Assembly (NCBI RefSeq): GCF_901933205.1
Contig: NC_044582.1
Coordinates: 19,443,820-19,507,819 of the forward strand
DNA from: Camarhynchus parvulus
Taxonomy: Eukaryota; Chordata; Aves; Passeriformes; Thraupidae
Reading direction: 5' to 3'
Length of the DNA: 64,000 nucleotides
Each line of letters begins with the position of its first letter. Positions within the stretch are counted from its first letter, which is position 1. The position numbers were made by a program, and so were the translations under genes. The notes under the pieces are model-generated. The model did not search any database. It was given only the letters and a program-made list of their open reading frames with translations, and was not told the origin of the DNA. Shown one piece after another: positions 10,591-23,466 of this stretch.

Positions 10591-12514
10591 TGGGGCAGCT
10601 GCACCCAGCTCCTCCCCAGGTTTCTCTGTCTCCATTGTGACCGTTCTGCCCGAGCCCCAGGGCTGGGCAGTCTCTGTGTGACTGGAGCAGCAGGTTTGGG
10701 AACGTTGTGGTGCTGGTGAGCCTGGCTGTGGCACAGGCACTGGCCCGCGGCTCTCAGCTGCCCCTGCCCTGTGCTCACCCTTTATGTCACAAAGGAGAAG
10801 GGGCAAGGAAGGTCCCTCTTCCCCTGGAATTTCTGGTGCATGCTTAACTGCCTCTGGCTACAAAGCAACACAGTTTTAAAGGGAAAAACGTGTAGGTGTT
10901 TCATGCATAGTGTTGACACGTACTTTTTTTGTTCCTCTTTTTTTTTGGGGGGAAATGTAGCATTGCCAGGAGGGTTTTGCATCTGAAAAGCGAACCCTGC
11001 ACGGGCCCTGGCAGCCCTATCAACAGTTCTTATCTGCAGCACAAGCTGACAGCCCCTCACCGGGAAATAATTGCGGCTCCGTGGAGTCCGGGGCAGTAAT
11101 TACTGTGTTGATGAAACTTTTCCCTGTGCTTGCCTTGTGATATCTCTGAGTGTCAAACTGCCTGGGCTGACAGCATCATTGCCTTGCACAGACCCTGCCG
11201 CGCTGCTGGGAGGGACTGGGGCTTTCCAGCTTGCTGAATTGCCGAGGCAGCCAAGGGAGAGCTCAGCCTGGCAAAGCCCTGTGCTGGGATTAACGCTGGG
11301 CAGGGCTGGGCTCGGGCAGGCGCCCGTGGAGCGCCCAGTCCCAACTCCCGCCCGTGGCTGTGGAGTTATGGAACAGCTCCTCAGCGTTAGGAAGGAAGGA
11401 ATCAATCCCAGAATAAGCAGCTGCAGGCAGGGGAGGGTCAGTGTGTCTGAGTTCTGTGGGCAGTGTCAGTTTGTGACCGTGTATGCCCACAGGAATGGTG
11501 AAACCTCCCTTGGGTGCCCAGAACAGTGCGAGTGGGGCACCTCAGGAGGTGATGTGCTGGTGAATGTGGTGCTGCTGCTGGGTTCATGGTGGGATTTGGC
11601 GATCCCAGGGGTGACTCTGTGATTTCAATGAGAATTTAGCATTTCCTGTGTGTGCAGGGGTTAAGGCAAGTGGTGGTTCCCAGGGGGACTGACACCTCCC
11701 TGCAGCCCTGGTCCTCTTCCAGCTGCATGTTTGAGCAGAGCGCCCTGTCAGGGGCTCAGGGGGTGCTGTGGTTCACTCCCTGTGCCCGTCCCTGCGGGAT
11801 TGTCCCTGTGGGCTCAGCCAGAGCCCAGGGGGCTCTGCTGGGGCTGGGGCATGGAGCTCAGGTGAGTTGTGCTGCAGAAATCCTCAGCTCCCTTTGCTGC
11901 TGCTTTGTTTGGAGCGAGTTCCTCACCCTGCAGAGCAGCCCAGAGCACACAGAGCCAGCCCAGCCGGATCTGAGAGAGCAGAGCTCAGCCAGGCTCTGCC
12001 CCTGTGTTGTACAAACACAATCTGGTGTTTGGAGGCAGAAATAATGGCTGCTGATTCTGAGCTCATCAGCACAGAGCCTGGAGGGCCCCTTCAGTACAAT
12101 GGCAGTTATGCAGATGGTTCTCAATTTCCTGAAGGTGGATGCTGGAGTCAGGGTTTGCTTTCATCGGGGCTTTCAGCAGCAAGAATTGGTCCTTGAGCAC
12201 TTCTGGCAGCTCCTGTGAGTGGGTGATGAGAGCAGAGGGCCCCAGATGGAGCGGCCCTGCAGAAGGAGCATCCCTCATGGCTGGAGTGGAGCTTCCCTTC
12301 TGTTTGCTTTAGAATAAACAGGAGCAAAAGGAAGGAGCAAGGAGAAGTGCCAGGAGAGGAGCAGGAAGGGCCAGGGGAAGCCTTGCTTGGAGAGAGCTCG
12401 TGGGATGGTGTCACAGAGGGTGAGTGACTTCCCAGGGCACTGCCAGGGCACCGTCTGCCCAAACCCCTGCGGGCGAAGAGAGCATTCAGCCTGGAGTCAG
12501 CTATCCGGGGAATG

Positions 12515-12738
12515 GGTTAGGCTGGGAGGCACCCCAAATCCCACCCAGGGCCCCCCTGCCATGGCAGGGACACCTCCCACTGCCCCAGGTGCTCCCAGCC
12601 CTGTCCAGCCTGGCCTTGGGCACTGCCAGGGATCCAGGGGCAGCCCCAGCTGCTCTGGGCACCTGTGCCAGGGCCTGCCCACCCTGCCAGGGATATTCCT
12701 TCCTGATATCTAATCTAAACCTACCCTCTTTCAGCCTG
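12515..12738 (-). mobile_element. CR1 LINE 3' end fragment
   Basis: It is the reverse complement of the CR1 3' end: CCAAATCCCACCCAGGG, TGCCATGGCAGGGACACCTC, CAGCCTGGCCTTGGGCACTG, GGATCCAGGGGCAGCC, then CCTTCCTGATATCTAATCTA, CCTACCCTCTTTCAG. The order and spacing are as expected. Confidence 0.88.
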
Positions 12739-13957
12739 TTCCTCCAAAACGAATGAAAAACCTCGAGTTACAGGCACTGGAAAGGGAATCCCCTCTCTGC
12801 ACAGCAGGGCCTCTGTGGATCCTGGGCAGAGTTCTGGAGATGCTCTGACACCACCATCAGCTCCTTTGGGCACAGCACAGCTGGGCACAGCTGCCTTTGC
12901 AGGGGGAGAGCAGAGCTGCTCTGCAAGGACCACCTTCAGTCCAGCAGGGCCAGTGCAATGCAGAGCAAAAGGTAGGGCTCTCTGTACATAAGGCATGGGC
13001 ACAAAAATATCGACTGGCAGGATTTATTTGTTGTTTTAAGTGGCTTAAGCAGGCATGTAATAATAATAAAAATAGAAACCATCATGCTCACTCATGGAAA
13101 TTGCCTCACGTTTTGTCTTTGAGGCATAAGCTTAGCAGAAGGTTAAAGAGAAACGACAGTGAATTTTTGTAGACTAAAGCAAAAAATTCACATCCCAACC
13201 CTACCATGTCCAAAGTGATTTGGGGGGTGTTTGTATTTCTGCAATAACAGCTTTTCTTGCACTGTTAATTGCTCATTAAACACCATCCATTCAGTCTTTA
13301 GCTGCCTCTGCCACAGCAGGGAAAGCTGAGGCTGAGTCTCATGGTTTCACCAGTGAAAAATAATGTGTGTGTTGTAAATTGAATAACTCAAGTGTTCACA
13401 AGCTCCACGTTGGCCTTACCTCTAGAGACACTTATTTAAGAGAGGGAGTAGGAGGACAAAACAAGCAAGGAACAATATGCTCTCATCTTCCTCTTGTTCC
13501 TCTGATTTACATCTCCAGCATCAGAGCAGCCTGTAATGTTTAATGGAGATAATTAAATATCATTTGGAGACAAGATAGCTCTTTTTAGTGGGAGCAGCTC
13601 CTGCTGAACCTCGGAGCTAGCAGCAGTAATTCACAGGGAGCTGCAGAGGAGAGGCACGGGAGGCTCAGCAGACTCTCCTAGGTGGCAGGAAGGAAAAGCA
13701 ATGGAAATCAATTCCTTTAGCCAAGGTGCTTAAATGTGATTAGAGCTGAAGAAAGTCTTGTGAAAACTGGTATTAGGGAGTAGTTAAGATTTATTCTGGT
13801 GCCTTAATTGGAGGACCAAGGAAGTCAAGTGATTTGATTCTCCAGAACTTGAGAATCAATGTTGTTTTAGCAGGTTTTATTGACTGGAAGATGAACTCTG
13901 ATAATGACTGCAGATAAGGAAGGGAGGTCAGGGCCTGCAGATGTCCCTGGTGGTGCA

Positions 13958-14530
13958 GAAGGGACGAGCCCTGTCTGGGCTGGCTCTGATGGGACAGATC
14001 CCTGTCTGGGCTGGCTCTGATGGGACTGAGCCCTGTCTGGGTTGGTTCTGATGGGACTGAGCCCTGTCTGGGTTGGTTCTGATGGGACTGAGCCCTGTCT
14101 GGGCTGGTTCTGATGGGACTGAGCCCTGTCTGGGCTGGCTCTGATGGGACTGAGCCCTGCCTGGGCTGGCTCTGATGGGACTGATCCCTGTCTGGGCTGG
14201 CTCTGATGGGACTGAGCCTGTTTGATGGATCCCTGTGGGCGGTCTGGGGACGAGCTGCCTGGGCCTCTGAGGGCCCTGCTGGGCTGCTCTGTGGGCTGAG
14301 CCCGCCTGGGCTGCTTTGCCGCGGGCTCTGGCTGCCCTGCCTGTCTGGGCGAGCTGTGGCTCCTGATGGGACTGCTGTTCTGCTGCCTGGCTTCGTCACT
14401 GTTGGTGGTTGATGGACTGAGCCTGCCTGTGCTGATGGGATGAGCCTGTTGGGTTGGTTCTGATGGGAGAGCCCGCCTGGTGTGGGACTGAGCCCTGTCT
14501 GGGCTGGCTCTGATGGGACTGAGCCAGCCT
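13958..14530. repeat. 31-bp minisatellite with degenerate flank
   Basis: About eight near-identical copies of a 31-bp unit (CTGTCTGGGCTGGCTCTGAT then GGGACTGAGCC) occupy 13958-14225, with starts at 13971, 14002 and 14033. From 14225 to 14530 the same words recur but scrambled, consistent with an older part of the array. Confidence 0.93.
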
Positions 14531-15299
14531 TTCCTGGGGCACAGCCCAGCCTGGGCTGCCCGTGTGTCCAGCGGGGTCTGGGGCTCGGGGGCTGCCCAGA
14601 GCCCAGCCCGGGGTCCTGGGCTGGGGAGGTGATGCCCAAAACAGCAGGGACCAGGTCAGGTCCCAAAGAGTCAGGTCCCAAAACAGCATGGACAAGGTCA
14701 GGTACCTAAGAAGCAGCTGGGCTCAGCTCAGCTGGGCTGGGCTCAGCTTGGAGCAGAACCCAGCTTGATACCCTCTGTCCCAGCTCAGTGCTCTCTGTCC
14801 CAGCTCAGAGCAGAACCCAGCTCAGCGCTCTCTGTCCCCTCACTGGCAGCAGGTACCCTTTGTCCCCAGTCCCCAGTCCCGTTTGTGTTCTCGGGCTCCC
14901 GGAGGCTCCATCCCGCAGGGATCAGGGATGAGGCGCTGCAGCTGCTGCAGCTGTGCCGTGCAGTGGGCACCAAACGGCTCTGGGGAGCTTTCACAGGGCT
15001 CGAGGCACCAATAACCAGGCTCTGCTTTTTCATCCTGTTCAAACTCATTAATCAGTTACAGATCCACATTCGTGTCTGCAGCTCCTTAACCTCTGTCAGG
15101 CCAGGGATGAGTTAAACACATGAGCTGGTTTGGGTGTAAAACTTGGGCTTTTCTCCCCAGATTGCTCCATCCAAGCACCCCAAATGCTCTGAGCAGCCGG
15201 CAGTGAATTGCGGTGGTGTCTGGGGGTTTGACTGACTGACTGAGTGTGGGAGGGGATTTTGGAGTTAACTCGGAGCTGGGGATGGAGTGGGAGCTGTGG

Positions 15300-16122
15300 T
15301 GGCATTGTGCAGGACAGGATCACCTCTCAGGTCTGGGCAGTGCTGGAATTGTGGCCTTGTGCAGGACAGGACAGGATCACCTCTCAGGCCTGGGTATTGC
15401 TGGAATTGTGGCCTTGTGCAGGACAGGATGGGATCACCTCTCAGTATGCGAATGTCACTTGCAGGATGGGATCACCTCTCAGGCCTGGGTAGTGCTGGAA
15501 TTGTGGCACTGTGCAGGATGGGATCACCTCTAAGGCCTGGGTATTGCTGGAATTGTGGCACTGTGCAGGACAGGATGGGATCACCTCTCAGGTCTGGGTA
15601 GTGCTGGAATTGTGGCATTGTGCAGGACAGGACAGGATCACCTCTCAGGCCTGGGCAGTGCTGGAATTGTGGCCTTGTGCAGGACAGGATCACCTCTCAG
15701 GTCTGGGCAGGTGTGCTGGAATTGTGGCATTGTGCAGACAATCACCTCTCAGGCCTGGGTAGTGCTGGAATTGTGGCATTGTGCAGGATGGGATGGGATC
15801 ACCTCTCAGGCGTTGGTAGTGCTGGAATTGTGGCACTGTGCAGGACAGGACAGGATCACCTCTCAGGCCTGGGTAGTGCTGGAATTGTGGCATTGTGCAG
15901 GATGGGATGGGATCACCTCTCAGGCCTGGGTAGTGCTGGAATTGTGGCACTGTGCAGGACAGGATGGGATCACCTCTCAGGCCTGGGTAGTGCTGGAATT
16001 GTGGCATTGTGCAGGATGGGATGGGATCACCTCTCAGGCGTTGGTAGTGCTGGAATTGTGGCACTGTGCAGGACAGGATGGGATCACCTCTCAGGCCTGG
16101 GTAGTGCTGGAATTGTCACGGC
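15300..16122. repeat. 57-bp minisatellite, about 14 copies
   Basis: The unit contains AGTGCTGGAATTGTGG, CATTGTGCAGGA and GGGATCACCTCTCAGGCCTG. Regular starts at 15761, 15818 and 15875 fix 57 bp. Units differ by GGATG or GGACA insertions. The array yields stop-free frames on both strands; none is a gene. Confidence 0.96.
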
Positions 16123-17067
16123 AGTGCTGCTCTGAGATGGAGGTTTGCTTTATTCCTGCACTAAAAAGGCAGTGTTAGCTAATTAAGAGAGAAGCGCTTC
16201 CCTGATGCTCTGGGTTGATGCACGCGGGTGCCTCCCAAAGATACGGGGGATCGTGGAACGGCTGGAATTTGGCAGCTCCTGGAACGCTAGACTTTTGGTA
16301 ATTAAATCTCATTTAAATGAGCACCTAAATGATGTTGTATTTTGTGGGATTACCCATTGCCAGTTTAGCGTAACAATAACGCCCATGTGCGTGTGACAGC
16401 CCCAGGACTGCGCGGAGCCGGGGAAGCAGTGATGATGATGATGATGCACCGGGCAGTTGCCATGGCAATGCTGTTCTAATTGTGACACATCAGTAGCAAC
16501 AAGAATTGGCTGGCTCCAGTCACGGAGTTAATTAAACGCAAACTGGCACCGCTCTGGGGGAATGCTGGGGAGGAGGAGGAACACCTCTGGTGCCGGGAAC
16601 AATCCCAACCCTGCCCAGGGCTCTCCTGCCCGGGCTCTCCGGCGGGATGAGCGGTGAGGAGGGCCCGGGGGAGCCCCCTGGGCTGGCACAGAGCTGGCTG
16701 TGGCACAGAGCCTCCAAAAGGGCATTCTCAGCGAGGGAGATGCTGCTGGTGGCTGGCACAGCTTCAGCGGGAGCTTTGGGCTTCTTGGCTCTTGCAGGGG
16801 CATCTGAGCAGCCACGTGTGGGTCCTGCCCTTGTGGGGCTGGAGCTGCTGCCCACACCCCGGGTCTGACCATCCTTTTTATTGTTTTGATGTTTAAATGG
16901 CTATTCTTTAGTACAAGCAATTATTTTCCTTGTGCCAGGGTTTAAACTCCCAACAAAGGCTGGTCAGGAGCAAAGGCTTTGCTGCCTTACCCAGGAATCT
17001 TCCATTCTTTCAGCAGCTCAACCACACTCCTGCTCACTGTCACCTTTCAGAAAATGAAATAATTTTC

Positions 17068-17246
17068 ATAGAATGGTTTGAGTTGAGAGGGACCTTAAAT
17101 CCCACCCAGTGCCATGGCAGGGACACCTCCCACTGTCCCAGGCTGCTCCAGTGTCCAGCCTGGCCCTGGGCACTGCCAGGGATCCAGGGGCAGCCCCAGC
17201 TGCTCTGGGCATGCCAATAAATGAATGAATGAATGAATGAATACCA
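17068..17246 (-). mobile_element. CR1 LINE 3' end fragment plus (AATG)n
   Basis: Reverse-complement CR1 3' end, starting TCATAGAATGGTTTGAGTTG and running through GCCATGGCAGGGACACCTCC to CCAGCTGCTCTGGGCA at about 17214. A short (AATG)n microsatellite (17217-17243) abuts it. Confidence 0.9.
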
Positions 17247-19371
17247 AGAATAAATGAACTGCCGACTGCTCTGGTCCCCCAGCACATTCCACAGTCCGTA
17301 CCCAGCGCTGTGGGGCCTGAGGACATGTCCAGCCATAATGAGTTTTTTCTAAGTAGCCAAAGCAATTTGTAAATGCTCTGCTTTAACTAATAATGACATT
17401 AGCATTTCAAAAGTCACCGAAGAAATGGCTTGCTTCATATATGTATATTTGTCATGTTCTTTACTGCCAGTGCTCTGCTCCAAGGTCTTTAAAGAGAAGT
17501 AATGAGTGTGGGATTGTCCTTTCCCTCTCCCCATCCTGCACTGGCACTGCCTTGCACTTCAAATTCCCCTGAAGGTCTCTGAGCAGAATTAGATCTCACT
17601 TTGTATGCAAATCCATGGAGTGGGTTCTCAGTGTGGGCCTGGGTCAGACCTCTGTGACACTGAAGGATTGCAGCTGGCTGGGGATCTGTGGCACTGGGGG
17701 AGCTGAGGTGACCACAGGCAGGGCCGGGCCATGGTCACCTCCTGGGCACTGGGTGGGCAAGGAATGGTTTGTGGGACTGGTTTGAGGTCCTGCACGCTGG
17801 GCTGGGAGAATACTGGGAGAACTGGGCTGCCTCAGTGCAAAGGGCAGTGGTGGGGTGAGCCTCCCTGGATGGGGCACTCGGGGCTCTGGTCTGGGGGACA
17901 AGGCGGGGAGCAGCCAAGGGCTGATCCTGGAGGGCTTTGCCCAGCTCAGGGACCGTGTGACAGCTGCCCCCAGGGAAGGGCTCATGGGGGCCCCTCCCCT
18001 CAGCCTGCTCTCAGGAGCCATAAAGGAGGGACACAGGCTGCACATGAAGTGCTGCTCCCAGAAATGGGCACCCTGGAGTGGCCAAACCAAGAGCAGATTG
18101 GGAGGGTTTGGCAGAAACCATCCCCAGCTGGTGCCAGCAGGGACTGCCCAGGGCTGTGTGCCTGGGCAGGGCTCAGTGCAGTGCTGGGTCAGCCCCCAGG
18201 CTCACTGCTCACACCCAGGGGCCGTGAGTGACCAAGCTGTGGGGTCACAGCGCTGTGCTCAGTGAACATCTGGCACCCAGCTGTGCAGGGGAACGAGTTT
18301 TGCTCTCCTGGGAAGGCCAGAGGGTTTCATTTTGGATGGGGGAAGGTTTGGGCTGAGATTTTGTGAGCCTGGTGTGTGGGTCATGGAGGATGTTCAGTTG
18401 CTGAAGCAAGTGGAGGCAAAGGGAATTTATGAAGTGGAGTGTCTCAGAGAAAGAGCAGTTTGATCTCAGGGAAAGCCTTCCAAGTGGGCCAGGCTGGCTG
18501 GATATAAATCAAGCATTCATATGGCTGGGTCAGGGCAGAATTGGAGGGAGAGGACAGAAAAAGGTGTTGAAGCTTGCTCTGTGAGCTGAACCTCCTGTGG
18601 GATCTCTGCTCTCGTTAGGCACGGCCTGGGCTGGAACAGCTGGGTGCTCATCCTGGCAGGACTGCAGCAGGACAGGTGAGGAGAGCCTGACAGGGGTGGG
18701 CACTGGCTTACAGCTCAGTTACAGCTCAGTCAGGGCAGGAGGAGCCCTGTGCTGGGGCTGCCTTGCACTGCTGGCCTGGCCAGCCCCACTTGTGAGGCTG
18801 CCTTGAGGCTTGACTTGCTCCTTTTGCTTTGTTTTCTCAGTAATCCCTTACTGTGTGTGACTGGGGAACTCTTAGCAGTGCTTGTTGTATTTATTCTGGA
18901 TTATGGATTTGATTTTGCAAGGCCTGACCACCTGAGGCGAGAGGGCTGCTTGCTGTCCTGACGTGTGGCTGTGTGACTTGCTGGGCGGTGAAACAAAACT
19001 GCAACCCCAGGCTGGGCACAGAGCCCGAGGGGGGAGAGAAGCACCAGGGCAGCTGTGCCTCTCCTCTCCGGCTGTGAATGGTGCTGGCAGTGTTCTCCAG
19101 CGCTGCCAAGGCAGGGCTGCACTCACACTTCCCATTGCCATGACAACCTGGGCACATCCAGGAGCTGCTGGGCCTGGCCCTGAGCCCCCTGTGCCTCCCC
19201 AGCCCGGATCTCACCTGCCCACACCCACAGGGCTGCAGGAGCTGCTGCTGCTGCCTCCCACCCTGCTGCTCCTCGCGGGAGGAGTCCCTGTGCTCGAGAT
19301 GCTTCCTGCCCTGCCTGCCTCCTGCAGCCTCCTCGGGGCTCCGTGCGGAGGGAGGCAGAGCAAGGTCTGAT

Positions 19372-19525
19372 CCCTGCTGGGGATCCCTGCAGCTTCCAGG
19401 GCTGTGCATCCCTGCTGGGGATCCCTGCAGCTTCCAGGGCTGTGCATCCCTGCTGGGGATCCCTGCAGCTTCCAGGGCTGTGCATCCCTGGGGCTTTCAG
19501 GAGCCATGGATCCCTGCAGCTTCCA
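19372..19525. repeat. 38-bp minisatellite
   Basis: Three to four copies of a 38-bp unit (GGATCCCTGCAGCTTCCAGG then GCTGTGCATCCCTGCTGG), starts at 19381 and 19419, ending in a degenerate copy. Confidence 0.93.
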
Positions 19526-19570
19526 GGAGTTTTGCCTGGAGTTCAGTGTGCAGCTGTTCGGTAAGGCAGG

Positions 19571-19592
19571 AGTGTGAGTGTGTGTGTGTGTG
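19571..19592. repeat. (GT)n microsatellite
   Basis: Short run of GT dinucleotides following GAGTGTGA, about 11 repeats. Confidence 0.85.
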
Positions 19593-19781
19593 TGGGAAGG
19601 CTGCCTGGGCTCCATCCCTAAAAGCAATATTTGATTCTAGAATCTCTCTGCTGTGCTGCATGGCCATGGTCAATCTCATGGAATGCTTCAGAACCCTCCA
19701 CAGCTCCTCTCTGAAACTGGGGATGGGGATTTGGCATTTGTAGATGTTGGTGACTGCAGGGCTTGGAGAAACCTGTGCGCT

Positions 19782-20055
19782 TTTGGGGGCATCGTGTGCT
19801 CCTGGGGACATTGTGTGTGCCCCTGGGGACATTGTGTGTGCCCCTGGGGACATTGCGTGACCCTTGGGGACATCGTGTGCTCCTGGGGACATTGTGTGTG
19901 CCCCTGGGGACACTGTGTGCTTTTGGGGGCATCGTGTGCCCCTGGGGACATTGTGTGTGCCCCTGGGGACACTCGTGTGCTCCTGGTGACACTGTGTGTC
20001 CCTGGGGACGTTGTGTGTCCCTGGTGACACTGTGTGACCCTGGGGACAAGGTGTG
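19782..20055. repeat. About 21-bp minisatellite
   Basis: About a dozen copies of CTGGGGACATTGTGTGTGCC with 18- to 21-bp variants (CATCGTGTGCTCC, CACTGTGTGACC). The strand is asymmetric, rich in G and T. Confidence 0.93.
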
Positions 20056-21002
20056 CCCCAGGAGCAGCCCTGTGCCAGTGCCAGCCCTGTGCAGTGCCCA
20101 CCACCCTGCAGAGACACAGCCCTGGGCTCTGATGTTATTTTCCTCAAAATCTCGAGCTGAGGGTTGCAGGGTTGGATTTTTTCTCCTTTTACATTGAATT
20201 ATTCAATAGCTGAAGTGAGTAAAATTAAAGATTTCTAGACTGGTGACGTTTGGATTGTAAGAAGGATAGCAAAATCTGTTTCATTTGAACTCTAATCTCT
20301 GGTCATGTATAAAATGAATAAAATGCAATAAGTGTGGAGAAATATGATTTACAGCAGCAGCCAGAGTCTGGCTCTGAATGCCCAAAAATGCCAAGATTGT
20401 GTGTCAGTCAATTTAGCAGTGCAGTGGTGAGGGGGAGAATGAAATGAAGGCTTGCTCTTTTTGCTCTTTTTTCCTTTCCTTTTTTTTTTTTTTTTTTTTT
20501 TTGTTTTTTTTTTTTTTGTTTTTTGGAAGAAGTGACAGATGAAGAATTATTTCTAGCTCAAAAAAGCCAAGTGCTCAGCCCGTGAGAGAGGGAAAAGCCA
20601 TTATTGTAATAATAGAAGTGGAGGATGTACATTACTCCTGCTGCACTTTGTGTTTGTCTCCTTTAGTGATGTGTAACTTATTTTAGAGCTATGATCACAA
20701 ACAGGAATGCCAAGCAAGAGATGTTAGACAGTTCTGAGGACTGATAATGGGATTTCTGGAGCTCTTCCCTCTGGCTGAGGCTGAAATCCAGCCAAGCCCT
20801 GACTGAAATCCCTGGGTGACCCAGCAGGGGTGGGAGGTGCCAGGACCCTCCTGCACGGGGAGCAGCCCCTGGCTGGGTCCTTCATGCACTGCAAACTCTG
20901 TCCATCCCTGTGGGCATGTGGTCAGCAGGGAAAGAGCACCAGGAGAGGGGCCTGCAGCTGTGGCTGGGCCTCTGCTGTCACCAGCCAGGCCAGGGATCAC
21001 AG

Positions 21003-21292
21003 CCCAGCCATCCCATGGATCCCATTATCCCATTATCCCATTATCCCGTCCCATGGATCCCATCCCATGCCATCCCATCCCATGCCATGCCATGCCATCC
21101 TATCCCATCCCATCCCATCCCATCCCATCCCATTATCCCGTCCCATGGATCTCATCCCATGCCATGCCATGCCATTATCCCATGCCATTATCCCATCCCA
21201 TTATCCTGTCCCATGCATCTCATACCATGCCATGCCATGCCATGCCATGCCATCCCATCCCATCCCATTATCCCATGCCATTATCCCACCCC
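21003..21292. repeat. Pentanucleotide array (ATCCC / ATGCC)
   Basis: Interspersed ATCCC and ATGCC pentamers with CATTATCCC and GTCCCATGGATCCC blocks. It is the reverse complement of the motif family at 1111-1309 and has the same composite structure. Confidence 0.92.
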
Positions 21293-22480
21293 TCAGTGGG
21301 ATCCTCAGCCAGCAGGGCCAGCAGGGCAGAGCTCAGTGCCAGGGGCACAGAGCAGCAGCAGCAGCAGCAGGAGGGACCCAGGGGGAGCAGAACCTCCCCT
21401 GCCCATGGCTGGGCATGCACAGAGCTCTCTGCAAAGCTCCCTGCCCTTGCAGGGTCACTTCTCCTGCACATCCTTGACTCTTGTGTGCAAGGACAGGGAG
21501 GCACCAGCTCCAGACCCCTTCAATCCCCTGCTGGCCTGAGCCAGGGCCAGCCCTGTCCTTGTTTGGGGAGCAGCTCCCAGGTGACCCCACGCAGCTCCTG
21601 GGCCCCTTTGCTGTCTCTGAGCCTGGCACAGAAAGCCAAGGCTGCTCTTTCTGCAGCAGAGGAGGAATCTGCTCCGTAGTGTCTGTGTGACTGGTGGGGC
21701 TGCCTCTGACACTGCTTCAGTTCTCTCTCAGCCATCAGATGCTGTCGGAAAGCAGCACTTGCTTTTTTCCATTGCTGCTCTGTCCAATTATCTGGCTAAT
21801 TTAATTTCCTTCCAGAAAAGCTGTTAGAGTTTCTCTCGCAGGCTGGAGGGACAAAATTCCTCCTCTCTACATCTGCATCAGCACCCTCAGAGCAATTCAG
21901 CATTTGCTATTTTGAATTATCACACAAGTTATGGATATAACCCATAAACGTTTATTTTTGGTGCATGCAAATTTCTTGCATAAGGAGCTTCCTAATATAA
22001 GGGAACAAGCTGTATAAAATACTTAGCTGGAATAACTGAGATATTTAAAATACAGACATTCACTCCAGCTCTCCTCCACACGTTTGCTGTGAACCACAAG
22101 CTGACACACTCGATGTGCTGGGTGCTCTGGGGACGTGGGAATGGATGGTGGCTCTGACAAGGTGACATCAGGAGCAGCAGTCTCAGCCTGCAGGCACTGG
22201 GAATTGGGAATTTGTCCTTTCACTCCTGCTCACTGCGTGCTGGCTGCCTCTGCGTGTGGCCCTGCAGGGGAGCCTCTCTGGCAGTGTGAGTGAGGTTTCC
22301 TGTGGGTGGCTGAGCCTGCTGCTGCCAGGAACGTGCTGGGACAGGATCCCCCAGCATCCCTGCATCCCTGCATCCTGCTCTGGGTGCTGCCACGGGGGCT
22401 GGGACACGACTCTGCCCTCAGCCCGCTGGTCTTTTAGGTGCTTCTGTCTGAGGCATTCTCCTTTTGTTGGCATAAATTGT

Positions 22481-22702
22481 TATTGGGAATCAGGAATTGT
22501 TCCCTGGCAGGGTGGGCAGGCCCTGGCACAGGTGTCCAGAGCAGCTGGGGCTGCCCCTGGATCCCTGGCAGTGCCCAAGGCCAGGCTGGACACTGGGGCT
22601 GGAGCACCTGGGACAGTGGGAGGTGTCCCTGCCATGGCAGGGGTGGCACTGGGGGGGATTTAGGGTCCCTTCCCCAAACCACTCTGGGATTCTGGATGTG
22701 CA
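22481..22702 (+). mobile_element. CR1 LINE 3' end fragment
   Basis: This is one of the better-preserved copies: GGAATTGTTCCCTGGCAGGG, GGCCCTGGCACAGG, GGATCCCTGGCAGTGCCCAA, GGAGGTGTCCCTGCCATGGC, then GGGTCCCTTCCCCAAACCAC and TCTGGGATTCTGG at the 3' end. Confidence 0.92.
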
Positions 22703-22848
22703 GCCCATCCCCTGAGCCATCCCACAGGGGCTCTCTGTGCCTGCCTTGTTTCTGCTCTGATGGCTGTGATCAGCACAACCCCTGTGATTTCTGTATAGAT
22801 CAGATTTGTTTGTAGACCTTGACACTCGCACAACTTCCTTCATGCAGA

Positions 22849-22892
22849 AAAGCCAGTTCTTTATTCACATAGCCAGTTCTTTATTCACATAG
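22849..22892. repeat. 20-bp direct duplication
   Basis: CCAGTTCTTTATTCACATAG is present twice in tandem. Confidence 0.9.
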
Positions 22893-23107
22893 CTCATTTT
22901 TACAGGAAATTTCAGAAGGCACAGTGTTAAACCTAACTGGTTAACAACACACTGAAACTCGGTTTGTGGGTCAGTAAATGGCCTTTGTGCCTGCCCACCA
23001 AATCCTTCTGTTTCTGGATGGTTCACATATTGTGTTCACTGATTGCCATGGCACAGATTTCTTGTTTTTTACAGGTGCAAAGAGTTTTCTTAGCAGAAGG
23101 GTTTGTG

Positions 23108-23466
23108 GTGCTAGCTGTTTCCATCCTGGTTTGTGTGTAGCTGTTTCCATCCTGGTTTGTGTGTAGCTGTTTCCATTCTGGTTTGTGTGTAGCTGTTTCC
23201 ATCCTGGTTTGTGTGTAACTGCTTCCATCCTGGTTTGTGTGTAGCTGTTTCCATCCTGGTTTGTGTGTAGCTGTTTCCATCCTGGTTTGTGTGTAACTGT
23301 TTCCATCCTGGTTTGTGTGTAGCTGTTTCCATCCTGGTTTGTGTGTAACTGCTTCCATCCTGGTTTGTGTGTAGCTGTTTCCATCCTGGTTTGTGTGTAG
23401 CTGTTTCCATCCTGGTTTGTGTGTACCTGCTTCCATCCTGGTTTGTGTGTAGCTGATTCCATCCTG
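23108..23466. repeat. 26-bp minisatellite, about 13-14 copies
   Basis: The unit is CTGTTTCCATCCTGGTTTGT plus GTGTAG. Because 26 is not a multiple of three yet the complement has no stop in any phase, the minus strand shows open frames of more than 200 codons in overlapping phases. These are repeat artefacts. Confidence 0.96.

Noticed and set aside
13791..14681. A 296-codon minus-strand frame with SPIRASPDR repeats
   Set aside because: 31-bp minisatellite artefact without homology.
15300..16122. CRISPR-like or phage-type array
   Set aside because: The whole 57-bp unit repeats with no unique spacers, and the setting is a vertebrate intron.
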